Shown here: positions 42,470 to 52,560 of the stretch, one piece after another | How the letters are laid out: each line of letters opens with the position of its first letter | Position numbering within the stretch: the stretch's first letter is position 1 | NCBI GenBank assembly: GCA_021186555.1 | Contig: JAJKFL010000004.1 | Coordinates: 11,910,001 to 11,974,000 of the forward strand | Reading direction: 5' to 3' | DNA: 64,000 nt | Source of the DNA: Reticulitermes speratus | Taxonomy: Eukaryota > Arthropoda > Insecta > Blattodea > Rhinotermitidae | Program-made: the position numbers and the translations under genes | Notes under the pieces: model-generated | What the model was told of the DNA's origin: nothing | Seen by the model: the letters and a program-made list of their open reading frames with translations, nothing else | The model's database searches: none

Positions 42470-42813
42470 AGAAGTATCTCGCTTGCAAGCAGCACAGTCC
42501 TTCTTGACAAGCCAATAGTTCCTCAGCTACTGAAGAAATTCCACACACTTTATAGAACCAAAAATTTCATTACCGTGTTCACAACAGCCTGGTACTTCTC
42601 AAACTCCTAGCCAGTTGAATCGAGGCCACGCCCTCAAATCACATTTCTTTGAAATCCATTTTAACATTATCCTCCCCTTTACAGCTAGGATTTCCAAGCA
42701 GTCTCGTTCTTCATGTTTCTCTAAGAAAAACATGTATTTTTTCTCTTATCTCCATACGTGCCACATGACCCGCCAATCACACGATCCGTGATTTGAACAC
42801 CCTAATAATATTT
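42470..42813 (-). mobile_element. LINE coding relic
   Basis: Contains GCACAGTCCTTCTTGACAAG, CCATACGTGCCACATGACCC and ACCCTAATAATATTT in the same order as at 38.1 and 52.3 kb. Interrupted at the right end by a younger LINE 3' end. Confidence 0.8.
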
Positions 42814-42962
42814 AAACATGGCTCAGGATAGGGACAGGTGGCGGGCTCTTGTGAGTGCGGTAATGAACCTTCGGTTTCCATAAAACGCGGGGAATTTCTT
42901 GACTAGCTGACGACCTGTTAGCTTCTCAAGAAGGACTTTGCTACATGGAGTTAGTTAGTTAG
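42814..42962 (+). mobile_element. LINE 3' end, 5'-truncated, with TSD, nested
   Basis: A short copy starting just before ATGGCTCAGGATAGGGACAG, encoding the [17 protein letters not shown] C-terminus. The stop, 3' UTR and GTTA tail follow. The direct repeat TAATAATATTT flanks it (about 42803-42813 and 42963-42973) and is part of the older LINE target. This defines the true 3' end of the family. Confidence 0.92.
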
Positions 42963-42974
42963 TTAATAATATTT

Positions 42975-43478
42975 GATACTTAAGGGGATGTCACAAATCA
43001 AACTAATAAAATTTGTTAGGAGTACGAATCATGAAAATCCAGATTATGTGGGGGTTCTTTCACGTCTCCCTTCTTCTTCCCAATTTGGCCCGGTACCTTC
43101 CTATTCTCAGCGCCCCAGTCTATAATCTCAACACAACTCACCGTTCGCTGTGTACCTCGCACAATGCACTCAAGGGACATCTATTTCGTACATAAAACAA
43201 TTGATATTAACACCCGTTTCATTAAAATCTCAGCGTGCTTCGGTCTTCATACAACAGTTATCGGCAGAATACACGGAGACACCGCATAAGGTCTCAGCAG
43301 CTGCTCCGTGAAGACAGTCGTGTAGAGGCCGAAACATTTCGGAGTTTTAACAAAGCGGATTTTGCTATTAATCTACGTGTCTATCTTGATACTTCATTTT
43401 GAGCAAACTCACACCATGTTCCTCCATTAATGTTCGATACCAATTTGTAGATCCCTAAATGCTAGAAATATTGCATAT
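42975..43478. other. Mostly unannotated; hairpin-core relative
   Basis: At 43313-43343 CCGTGAAGACAGTCGTGTAG followed by AGGCCGAAACATTTCGG is a weak relative of the hairpin core. The stem is not clear. Confidence 0.4.
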
Positions 43479-43616
43479 AATAATAATAATAATAATAATA
43501 ATAAAAGAACATTACATGCAGCACAAATTATAGGTACACAATAGCTGGAAAATTATACACCCCAGAAACATGGTGCAGGTATGCAATTTTAAATACCCTG
43601 CATAAAGGTGAAAACA

Positions 43617-43647
<31 letters not shown>

Positions 43648-43650
43648 TAT
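43479..43650. repeat. Dispersed repeat R5 between AAT microsatellites
   Basis: AAT runs at about 43479-43504 and 43616-43647 enclose a sequence homologous to 8640-8850 (ACATTACATGCAGCACAAAT; GAAACATGGTGCAGGTATGC). Confidence 0.7.
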
Positions 43651-43693
43651 TCATTGATTTTAGTCCATCCTTTTCTTGGGACTACGTACAGAT

Positions 43694-43772
43694 TTTGTGA
43701 TCGTGAAGCCTCGAAAAAGAATGAGGCGGCCTAGGCCCCCAAGGGGCTGTCGAGCCATTGGAAAAAAAAAAA
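43694..43772 (+). mobile_element. SINE-D 3' fragment
   Basis: TTTGTGATCGTGAAGCCTCG..GAGGCGGCCTAGGCCCCC, GGGGCTGTCGAGCCATTGG and an A tail. The head is missing. Confidence 0.8.
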
Positions 43773-43934
43773 GTACAGATTTACCCCGTCTTGTCACGGT
43801 GGTAGCCCCTTCGCCATTAAATAGGAGCCTATGTATATTATTTAAATACTTCTATCTTACTAACCCACTTACATTTAAATTTGTCTAAGTATCTATCTAG
43901 ACCTACAACAGTTTTATTAGCGTACCGTAATACT

Positions 43935-44168
43935 GTCTTATGTAGCCCTGAAGCCGCACGATTGCTGGGATCGTGGGTTCGAATCCAGCTGAGGGCATGG
44001 ATGTTCCTCTGTCGTGTCTCTTGTGTAGGTAGCGGCCTATTCGACGGGCTGATCACTCGGCCAGAGGTGTCCTACTCAGTGTGGTGTGTCTAATTGTGTG
44101 TGTGATGTAGAAACCTCAACAGTGAGGAGGTCTAGGCCACAGTTGGGCTGTTAGGCCACAAGGGCAAA
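43935..44168 (+). mobile_element. SINE-D copy, diverged
   Basis: B box GTGGGTTCGAATCCAGCT, then the body with GACGGGCTGATCACTCGGCC and CAGTGTGGTGTGTCTA. The A box region (CCCTGAAGCCGCACGATTGC) is poor. The 3' end AGGCCACAAGGGCAAAAT lacks a long A tail. Confidence 0.8.
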
Positions 44169-44275
44169 ATATTTCGTCTTATAAGGTACTTCCTAATTCT
44201 TAAGGTGCTTCATGCCTGTTGTGCTTACAGTATAACGATGTAACGAGAAGTATATTAACATATACAGTCCAAACA

Positions 44276-44330
44276 CAACTTTTATGTATCAAATATAAAC
44301 AGCTGGTTATATTTGATACATAAAAGTTGT
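44276..44330. repeat. Small palindrome
   Basis: AACTTTTATGTATCAAATAT is mirrored after a short ACAGCTGGT-like loop, giving 24-bp arms. Possibly a minimal fold-back element. Confidence 0.85.
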
Positions 44331-44354
44331 TTTTGAATTGTGTATATAATACTT

Positions 44355-44618
44355 CTGCTGATCAGAGTGGCCGCGCGGTCTAAGGCGTGGGTCTGCGGCC
44401 GCTGACTTGCAGGGATTGCGGGTTCGAATCCCGCCGGGGGGAATGGATGTCTGTCTCTTGTGAGTGTTGTGTGTTGTCAGGTAGAGGTCTCTGCGACGGG
44501 CTGATCACTTGTCCAGAGGAGTCCTACCGAGTGTGGTGTGTCTAACGTGTGTGATCGTGAAGCGTCGATAATGAGGAGGCCTAGGCCCCGTAGGGGCTGT
44601 TGCGCCATGGGAAAAAAA
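44355..44618 (+). mobile_element. SINE-D copy, well preserved
   Basis: The head AGTGGCCGCGCGGTCTAAGG and GCGGGTTCGAATCCCGCC is followed by the full body and A tail. The flanking repeats TATATAATACTT (44343-44354) and TATATAACACTT (44619-44630) form a 12-bp TSD with one mismatch. Confidence 0.93.
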
Positions 44619-44630
44619 TATATAACACTT

Positions 44631-45225
44631 ACACTTAACAGTTTTAAACAATGAAATAGAGCGTTTAACTGTTGGCACAAACTGTACGGATCCTGTACTC
44701 TTTACATTGATGGATGAGACATTAGAGCGAACAACACTGTAAGGTACACAATGTTGCTAGATATCCTACTGTACAGAGGAACAAAGGAATGGGGTCCGAG
44801 ATTAAGCAGCACGAGAAACTGGATATTTTCCTGTCGGCCTGATTGTGAAAGGGGTGTGGGGCAGAGGGGTTCTGCTGTATCCCCGTCGGCACGCGACGTC
44901 ACTCAAACGTCTGATAACACAGTCTCACTCCAACTTCTACCTGTCTGATAACCTTCTCTTTTGAACGGGGCGCAGAATGGACAGAACACAAAAGAAGAAC
45001 AGAGAACGGAAAAGAGAGGTAAAAATACAGGAGAAGGAACAAACACGGACGGAAGAACACATCTCGTAGCCACGGGTAGGCGGAAAAATACACGAATTGG
45101 AGAAATGTTCGTGTTTCGTCCACACTGCAGTGCGTCTGCACGATTTGATCATCTCGACAGCGGAGACATGAGATAAACAAAATGTGTCTTAGCGTCGTCT
45201 GTGTCACGTTTGAGACTTATCTCCC
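44631..45225. other. Unannotated sequence
   Basis: Overlapping ORFs on both strands at 44899-45207 have low complexity and no domain. Not supported. Confidence 0.4.
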
Positions 45226-45512
45226 ATGATTGTGGGCCGGGACAGCTACTCGCTACGAGCTGGACGGTCCGGGGATCGAATCGAGGTGGGGGCGAGATTT
45301 TCAGCACCCGTTCAGACCGGCCCTGGGGCCTACCTAGCCTCCTGTACAATGTGTACCGGGTCATTCCAGGGGGTAAAGCGGCCGGGCGTGGCGTTGACCA
45401 CCCACCCCCATCTAGTGCCAGGGTTAAAGAAAGAGTAGAGCTATACCTCTACTCCCCTCTGGGCCTTCATGACCTGTTCTAGGGTGAACTTTACCTTTAC
45501 CTTTACCTCCCT
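45226..45512 (+). mobile_element. SINE-A copy, plus strand
   Basis: The head (GACAGCTACTCGCTACGAGC; GGGGATCGAATCGAGG) has lost much of the A box. The body CGAGATTTTCAGCACCCG .. CCCACCCCCATCTAGTGCCA follows, with a tail of TTTACC hexamers (45490-45509). Confidence 0.92.
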
Positions 45513-45759
45513 ATGATTGTTATATGCGGAGTTTGGCTGGAGATGCACGCAGAGACGTATGTAGATATTCATGTGGCATGCATTATCAGGCGTTATTTAC
45601 GAAGTGAAAAGCCTTATGTATAGACCACGTCTTTTCGCCTATACCTGTACATGAAGTTTCTACCAGTTTGGCCTATTGCAATAGTAGGCATAATTAACGG
45701 AATAATGTTTTCACTAATAGTGGACTAATTAGGTTTACATGCAGAATGAAAACAAGATT

Positions 45760-46010
45760 TTTTCTTCTGGCTTACGACAGCCATTGCTTTGGGCCTATGA
45801 TCTATATTCCAGAGGCAGTCAGTTCAAATCTCAGCTGGAAATAACTGTACTGATTTTTTGTGGTATTACTCAGCATCTCCAGATAAATGCTGAAAAAATG
45901 CCTCGTAGTAATCCACAACCCCTTCCTTACAAGACCGTCAGAATTAATTTTTCACTCCCATCCAAACATTCGACGATAGCCCAGGCCTATTCCGGAGTGA
46001 AATGACAGCC
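45760..46010 (+). repeat. Possible further tRNA-derived repeat
   Basis: CAGTCAGTTCAAATCTCAGC is B-box-like and lies in an otherwise featureless region. Only one copy is seen here, so the call is weak. The 88-codon ORF across it has no domain. Confidence 0.3.
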
Positions 46011-46980
46011 TCGTTAATTAACTGCAAATTGATAAATGCAGATTGCATACGGTTTGATCGTACCGACAGCTGGACGTGACAGAGACACAAGAATCTGCTG
46101 CTGCCCCGAACTGAACCCAGCCTGTCCAGTCATTGTTATAGTCAACTAGACACGGCCTCGTCATATCCCGAGGTTAACATAATATGCACGCAAATCTCGC
46201 TATGATTATAAACATACCCCCTAAAGTAATCGACTAATATATATCAGAGCCCTAGAAAGGTATATGAAATTAAATTTCACTGAATATTCATGCCATGACT
46301 TGGAAACTTCGCAGCTTGGTAGTTATTATCGAAAAAGGAAGACGCTGTATTGCCCACCGAACCATAGGTACCTGTTTTCCTCGTAAATGCTTCATAGTGG
46401 TAACTGCCATCTGGCGAAATTATCATCAACTAATCACGTAAAAACCAAGAGCATTATATAAAGTAGATGCACCACCACTTTAGGCAGATCTGCTCATCCC
46501 AATGCACCAATCCCGAAGCAAGACATCTGTGTCCTGTATTTAATGTTTGCCCTATTTCTCCACTGCGGGCGCTCTCCCATATATCACGACTCGCGTGTCT
46601 TCAACCAAGCGCTCTGGCTGAAAGTAATGACGATTACTCAGGCACTAATCTCACACCATGCAAATCATTCGGTCCATGAGATATCACGGGCATAACCTCC
46701 GGATTTATCACATCAGCCATCAAAACTAGGAGCGTCTTGGAAATATTTAACCACGATTAAACACTAAAGGATGGAAATTATGAAGTTTTAGCACGACAAT
46801 ACTGCTTCGTAGGCGAGATCTCGGGACTTTACAGTGGATAAAATTAAAACTGTGGTGTATTGCGTTATGCTTGTTGGTTGACTGTTTCTTTAACCACGCA
46901 GTTTAAGGCCCAGGTTGCAGGCTATCAAACGGTAGGCATATTACTAAGTAACAAACTCATAAAAATGTCTGAGGAAATTA
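46011..46980. other. Unannotated sequence
   Basis: No supported gene or repeat. Confidence 0.4.
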
Positions 46981-46984
46981 TCCT

Positions 46985-47228
46985 GGATTATGATCTTCCG
47001 GGATGTGATATTGCATCGTTGGGTAAGTGGTTTCCGACGTTTCGAAGAAACGTGTCGCCTTTATCTTTAAGAGTTAAACGTCGAAGCAGAAATTTCTTGT
47101 AACTTAAACCGTTAGGAACATAAAGAGGACAAGAAATTTCTTGGATCTTGAAACCTTGAAGATCAAGGCGACAATTTCTTTCGAAACGTCGAGATGTCTT
47201 AACCAGCGAAGCAGCGTGACTTCTTAGA
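46985..47228. repeat. Fold-back element, GTTTCG family, 240 bp
   Basis: Outer arms TTCCGGGATGTGATATTGCA and GCAGCGTGACTTCTTAGAAG. Inner arms GGTTTCCGACGTTTCGAAGA and TTTCTTTCGAAACGTCGAGA. Between them an inner duplication AAATTTCTTG occurs three times, and the core CCTTGAAGATCAAGG lies before the right inner arm. Confidence 0.75.
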
Positions 47229-47744
47229 AGGATGAAATCCTGGATTACACCTCTGAGAAAACTTCAAAACTGCCGACAAACAATTTTAATACATGTCTAT
47301 GTATTTGTATGAAAGGAAATGTCTTAATTTGGAGGTAACAAGAACTACAGTTGATTACTCTGCGTGCAGCACCTAGGCTTATCTGCAGGTTGCAAATACA
47401 CTTCCTGAGGCTAAATGGGATGGAGACAACTGAAGACGAAGGCGAGACACGGTGAGAAACGGTGCTTCAAACAGAGGACAAGGGAATATGTAAATGAGCC
47501 ACTCAAAACAGAAGCGAATTTGAAACTACGGAATGTTCGCGGAAGGGGGGACGGGCGAAAAGACCGAACGGCACACACACACACACACACACACAGTTTA
47601 TGTATATAAAGCGAATACTCACGACGCTGTTCCCTAACGAGTGAGACGGGTTGCATGTGAAAGGCGCAGTTCCCTCTGAAAGGAATATCTGTTCCTAACA
47701 GAAGGATGGAGAACTAAAATAATAAATTTCATAATTATTAACTT
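47229..47744. other. Unannotated sequence with CA microsatellite
   Basis: A CA dinucleotide run lies at 47572-47595. The TATATAAAG at about 47602-47614 is probably chance. Confidence 0.45.
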
Positions 47745-47865
47745 GTGTGGTAGCGAGTTTTCTTGGAAGTGGGTACTAAGACGACTTTACCCTTGAACAT
47801 GGAGCCAGCAGCTCCTGCGAAACATTAGTACATAACAAGTTACGTGGCGGCATATCGAAGACGGA
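47745..47865 (+). repeat. Fold-back family member with hairpin core
   Basis: CCCTTGAACATGGAGC, CAGCA, GCTCCTGCGAAACATTAGTA keeps a perfect GGAGC/GCTCC stem at 47800-47830. The outer sequence CAAGTTACGTGGCGGCATAT resembles the TACACGGCGTCACATC outer arm. Confidence 0.65.
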
Positions 47866-48041
47866 GTTCTTATTGTTACTATGGTCGAGTCAAGGAATGT
47901 AGAGTGGGTGGACATCTAGAATGCATGGGTAAATGAGAACTACATAATTTTTCAACGGAAAATGGGACAAAGTCTCTTGGGAGACGTTGATGTAAATTAA
48001 AAAAGAAGTGTAAGCTGAAATTAAACGTAACGGGATGAAAC

Positions 48042-50575
48042 GTGTGTGTGGGCTGGATTAGTCTGGATCAGGACACAGACCAGCAGTGGACTCTTACGTA
48101 CGTACTGAATGTGTGGGCTGGATTAGTCTGGATCAGGACACAGACCAGCAGTGGACTCTTACGTACGTACTGAATGTGTGGGCTGGATTAGTCTGGTTCA
48201 GGACACAGACCAGCAGTGGACTCTTACGTACGTACTGAATGTGTGGGCTGGATTAGTCTGGCTCAGGACACAGACCAGCAGTGGACTCTTACGAACGTAC
48301 TGAATGTGTGGGCTGGATTAGTCTGGTTCAGGACACAGACCAGCAGTGGACTCTTACGAACGTACTGAATGTGTGGGCTGGATTAGTCTGGTTCAGGACA
48401 CAGACCAGCAGTGGACTCTTACGAACGTACTGAATGTGTGGGCTGGATTAGTCTGGCTCAGGACACAGACCAGCAGTGGACTCTTACGAAAGTACTGAAT
48501 GTGTGGGCTGGATTAGTCTGGCTCAGGACACAGACCAGCAGTGGACTCTTACGAACGTACTGAATGTGTGGGCTGGATTAGTCTGGCTCAGGACACAGAC
48601 CAGCAGTGGACTCTTACGAAAGTACTGAATGTGTGGGCTGGATTATTCTGGCTCAGGACACAGACCAGCAGTGGACTCTTACGAAAGTACTGAATGTGTG
48701 CGCTGGATTAGTCTGGCTCAGGACACAGACCAGCAGTGGACTCTTACGAAAGTACTGAATGTGTGGGCTGGATTAGTCTGGCTCAGGACACAGACCAGCA
48801 GTGGACTCTTACGAAAGTACTGAATGTGTGGGCTGGATTAGTCTGGTTCAGGACACAGACCAGCAGTGGACTCTTACGAAAGTACTGAATGTGTGGGCTG
48901 GACTAGTCTGGCTCAGGACACAGACCAGCAGTGGACTCTTACGAAAGTACTGAATGTGTGGGCTGGATTAGTCTGGTTCAGGACACAGACCAGCAGTGGA
49001 CTCTTACGAAAGTACTGAATGTGTGAGCTGGACTAGTCTGGCTCAGGACACAGACCAGCAGTGGACTCTTACGAAAGTACTGAATGTGTGCGCTGGATTA
49101 GTCTGGTTCAGGACACAGACCAGCAGTGGACTCTTACGAAAGTACTGAATGTGTGGGCTGGATTAGTCTGGCTCAGGACACAGACCAGCAGTGGACTCTT
49201 ACGAAAGTACTGAATGTGTGGGCTGGATTAGTCTGGCTCAGGACACAGACCAGCAGTGGACTCTTACGAAAGTACTGAATGTGTGGGCTGGATTAGTCTG
49301 GTTCAGGACACAGACCAGCAGTGGACTCTTACGAAAGTACTGAATGTGTGGGCTGGACTAGTCTGGCTCAGGACACAGACCAGCAGTGGACTCTTACGAA
49401 AGTACTGAATGTGTGGGCTGGATTAGTCTGGCTCAGGACACAGACCAGCAGTGGACTCTTACGAAAGTACTGAATGTGTGGGCTGGATTAGTCTGGCTCA
49501 GGACACAGACCAGCAGTGGACTCTTACGAACGTACTGAATGTGTGGGCTGGATTAGTCTGGCTCAGGACACAGACCAGCAGTGGACTCTTACGAAAGTAC
49601 TGAATGTGTGGGCTGGATTAGTCTGGCTCAGGACACAGACCAGCAGTGGACTCTTACGAAAGTACTGAATGTGTGGGCTGGATTAGTCTGGTTCAGGACA
49701 CAGACCAGCAGTGGACTCTTACGAAAGTACTGAATGTGTGGGCTGGACTAGTCTGGCTCAGCACACAGACCAGCAGTGGACTCTTACGAAAGTACTGAAT
49801 GTGTGGGCTGGATTAGTCTGGTTCAGGACACAGACCAGCAGTGGACTCTTACGAAAGTACTGAATGTGTGGGCTGGACTAGTCTGGCTCAGGACACAGAC
49901 CAGCAGTGGACTCTTACGAAAGTACTGAATGTGTGCGCTGGATTAGTCTGGTTCAGGACACAGACCAGCAGTGGACTCTTACGAAAGTACTGAATGTGTG
50001 GGCTGGATTAGTCTGGCTCAGGACACAGACCAGCAGTGGACTCTTACGAAAGTACTGAATGTGTGGGCTGGATTAGTCTGGCTCAGGACACAGACCAGCA
50101 GTGGACTCTTACGAAAGTACTGAATGTGTGGGCTGGACTAGTCTGGCTCAGGACACAGACCAGCAGTGGACTCTTACGAAAGTACTGAATGTGTGGGCTG
50201 GATTAGTCTGGTTCAGGACACAGACCAGCAGTGGACTCTTACGAAAGTACTGAATGTGTGGGCTGGACTAGTCTGGCTCAGGACACAGACCAGCAGTGGA
50301 CTCTTACGAAAGTACTGAATGTGTGGGCTGGATTAGTCTGGCTCAGGACACAGACCAGCAGTGGACTCTTACGAAAGTACTGAATGTGTGGGCTGGATTA
50401 GTCTGGCTCAGGACACAGACCAGCAGTGGACTCTTACGAAAGTACTGAATGTGTGGGCTGGACTAGTCTGGCTCAGGACACAGACCAGCAGTGGACTCTT
50501 ACGAAAGTACTGAATGTGTGGGCTGGATTAGTCTGGCTCAGGACACAGACCAGCAGTGGACTCTTACGAACGCGG
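48042..50575 (+). repeat. 65-bp satellite array, about 39 copies, 2.5 kb
   Basis: The unit includes GAATGTGTGGGCTGGATTAG, CAGGACACAGACCAGCAGTG and GACTCTTACGAAAGTACT. Landmarks at 48107 and 48172 set the period at 65. The unit end changes along the array: ACGTACGTACT in the first units, ACGAACGTACT next, ACGAAAGTACT in most of the rest. GGATTA..GGTTCA and GGACTA..GGCTCA forms alternate in the middle. Confidence 0.97.
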
Positions 50576-50664
50576 TACTGAAACTTTGGGTTCAAGATGG
50601 GGAAAGGTTTTGTCAAGCTGAGAGCCCATAAATTTCTAAAAAAGAATGCTATACAGCTCAATTG

Positions 50665-50950
50665 AGTAAAAGTAAAGTCCACCCTGTAACAGGCCATGAA
50701 GGCCCAAAGGGCAGTAAACATATAGCTCTACTCTTTATTTAACCTGACGCTAGATGGGGGTGGGTACTCAACGTCACGCCAGGCCGCTTTTTTTACCCCC
50801 GGGAAAGAGACCCAGTATCCATTGTACAGGAGGCTGGGTGGGTCTCACGGCCGGTACGGAGGGGTGCGGAAAATCTCGCCTCCAACGGGATTCGATCCCA
50901 GGATAGTTCAGTCCGTGGCCAGTCGCTATACCGACTGAGCTATCGCGCCC
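50665..50950 (-). mobile_element. SINE-A copy
   Basis: Runs from AAAAGTAAAGTCCACCCTGT through CCCGGGAAAGAGACCCAG to the head (complement of B box GGATTCGATCCCAGG, then CTATACCGACTGAGCTATCG). Lies just downstream of the 65-bp satellite. Confidence 0.92.
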
Positions 50951-50959
50951 TCAATAGTA

Positions 50960-51090
50960 ATAATAATTCAATTCAATGATTATTTATTAACGTGCAGACT
51001 TAACAGCACAAGTGCCAATTACAAAATCAACACAAATAAAATACAAAAACAGTACAAATACACAAGAAAAAACAGCAAAGAAATAAAACA

Positions 51091-51122
<32 letters not shown>
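50960..51122. repeat. Dispersed repeat R6 and AAT run
   Basis: TTCAATTCAATGATTATTTA and TTAACGTGCAGACTTAACAG match 9135-9180. An A-rich stretch follows and then an AAT microsatellite at 51091-51122. Confidence 0.65.
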
Positions 51123-51124
<2 letters not shown>

Positions 51125-51149
51125 GCAAAATTGCTCCCTTTACATTACG

Positions 51150-51380
51150 GTTCGAAGGCATACAGGGGGAATAGAAATAAAGCTGCATGCACTAACGTCG
51201 ACACCAGATGCAGCTCAGTGGTCAGAATCACGCCACGGCCGCCTTGCACTGGGATATCAGCTACAGGTAATGAACAGGAAGTTGGGTGGGCACCAGCGCC
51301 GGGCTGAAAGTTGTGGAGAAGAGACATCTCTCGGCCCTGCAGGAAAGCTGCTTACTATACCACGTTTCGCGGTTCCTAAA
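51150..51380 (-). mobile_element. SINE-A copy, strongly diverged
   Basis: Recognised by order: AATAGAAATAAAGCTGCATG, CACGCCACGGCCGCCTTGCA, GGGTGGGCACCAGCGCCGGG and GTGGAGAAGAGACATCTCTC. The head is degraded at the right end. Confidence 0.7.
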
Positions 51381-51409
51381 ATATATTAATAATAATAACA
51401 ATAATGTCC

Positions 51410-51715
51410 AATTTCATGAAACGCATTTTACTGACAATGTCAGAACCCTTGAGGCAGTGAACATATTCCCCGCACTTTACTGAACCCGAAGGTTTAAAAC
51501 AATCGGGTCCTGGTATCTATACTCAACCAGATAAACCCACTCTTCACGCAAGCATCCTGTTCATTTATCTATCAATTTTAATATTATCCTATCACCTTAG
51601 CTCAGGTCTTGAAAGAGGTCACCCTCCCTAAAGTTTCCCCTCCAGAACTCTGTATGTATTTCTGTTCTCCTCCATACGTGCCACATGCCCCGCCCATCTC
51701 ATTTGAGCTCACGAA
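51410..51715 (-). mobile_element. LINE coding relic
   Basis: TCCATACGTGCCACATGCCC and TATTTCTGTTCTCC match the other relics. Highly mutated. Confidence 0.7.
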
Positions 51716-52234
51716 TTATAACTGGCGAGAAGGAAAAGTCGTGAATCTCCTGACTATACGGCTTCTTCCAAAGACATAACAAACTCACAAGGCAAGAAGA
51801 GAATAACATATCGTAATAACAGAAGGAATGCTACCTATGTGGTTCAAACAACAACAACAACAACAACGTACAGAATGAATTTTGAGAAACAGCCAATCGT
51901 GTGTCATACAGCATATAAATATATATACATGAAGTCATGTTCCGTCACATAAAGTCATTAACATATATTCACGCGATAATCCACGGCAGTTCTAGATATA
52001 ATTTCCACAGATAAATTTTCAATTGATCCGTTCCTGTACATTACAGCCCTACAGGGATAATGTGAAATCACCGGCGCTGCAGTGTCGACAATTGCCATCT
52101 ACCGTAAACATTATCAACTAATCGTTCACTAAGTCAGTAAGTAGGTAGGTAAGTAAGTACGTCAGTAGGTAAGTAAGTGGGTAGGTAAGTAGATACGTAA
52201 CTCACACTCACGGACTCACGACTCGAGTGTATTA
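51716..52234. other. Unannotated sequence with simple repeats
   Basis: Contains an AAC run (about 51848-51867) and an AGTA/GGTA-type stretch (about 52133-52198). No gene. Confidence 0.5.
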
Positions 52235-52560
52235 TGCCAGGTATTATCCCACTTCTTGAAGACCCATTTAATATTATGCTCCCATCTACGCCCGGGTCTT
52301 CCAAGTTGTCTCCTTCCCTCAGGTCTTCCCACCAAAATCCTGTATGAACCCCTCCCCTCCCCCATACGTGCTACCTGCCCCGCCCACCTCATTCTTCTTC
52401 ATTTGATCACCCGAATAATATTTGGTGATGAGTACAAATCATTAAGTTCCTCGTTATGTAGTCTTCTCCACTCCCCTGTTACCCGTCCCTCTTAGGCCCA
52501 AATATCCCCCTCAGCACGATATTATCGAACACCCTCAGCCTATGTTCATCCCTAAGTGTG
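52235..52560 (-). mobile_element. LINE coding relic, longest
   Basis: The minus-strand reading across frames includes EHRLRVFDNIVLRGIFGPKR, THHQILFG, HVWG and a final LEDPGVDGSI segment, the end region of a non-LTR reverse-transcriptase ORF. Several stops and frameshifts are visible. The GRP-type end is conserved. Confidence 0.82.

Noticed and set aside
45739..46005. 88-codon ORF
   Set aside because: Contains a B-box-like segment and no protein motif; more likely part of a tRNA-derived repeat or chance.
47598..47618. TATA box near TATATAAAGCG
   Set aside because: Follows a CA microsatellite in non-coding DNA with no downstream gene; short TATA matches are expected by chance.
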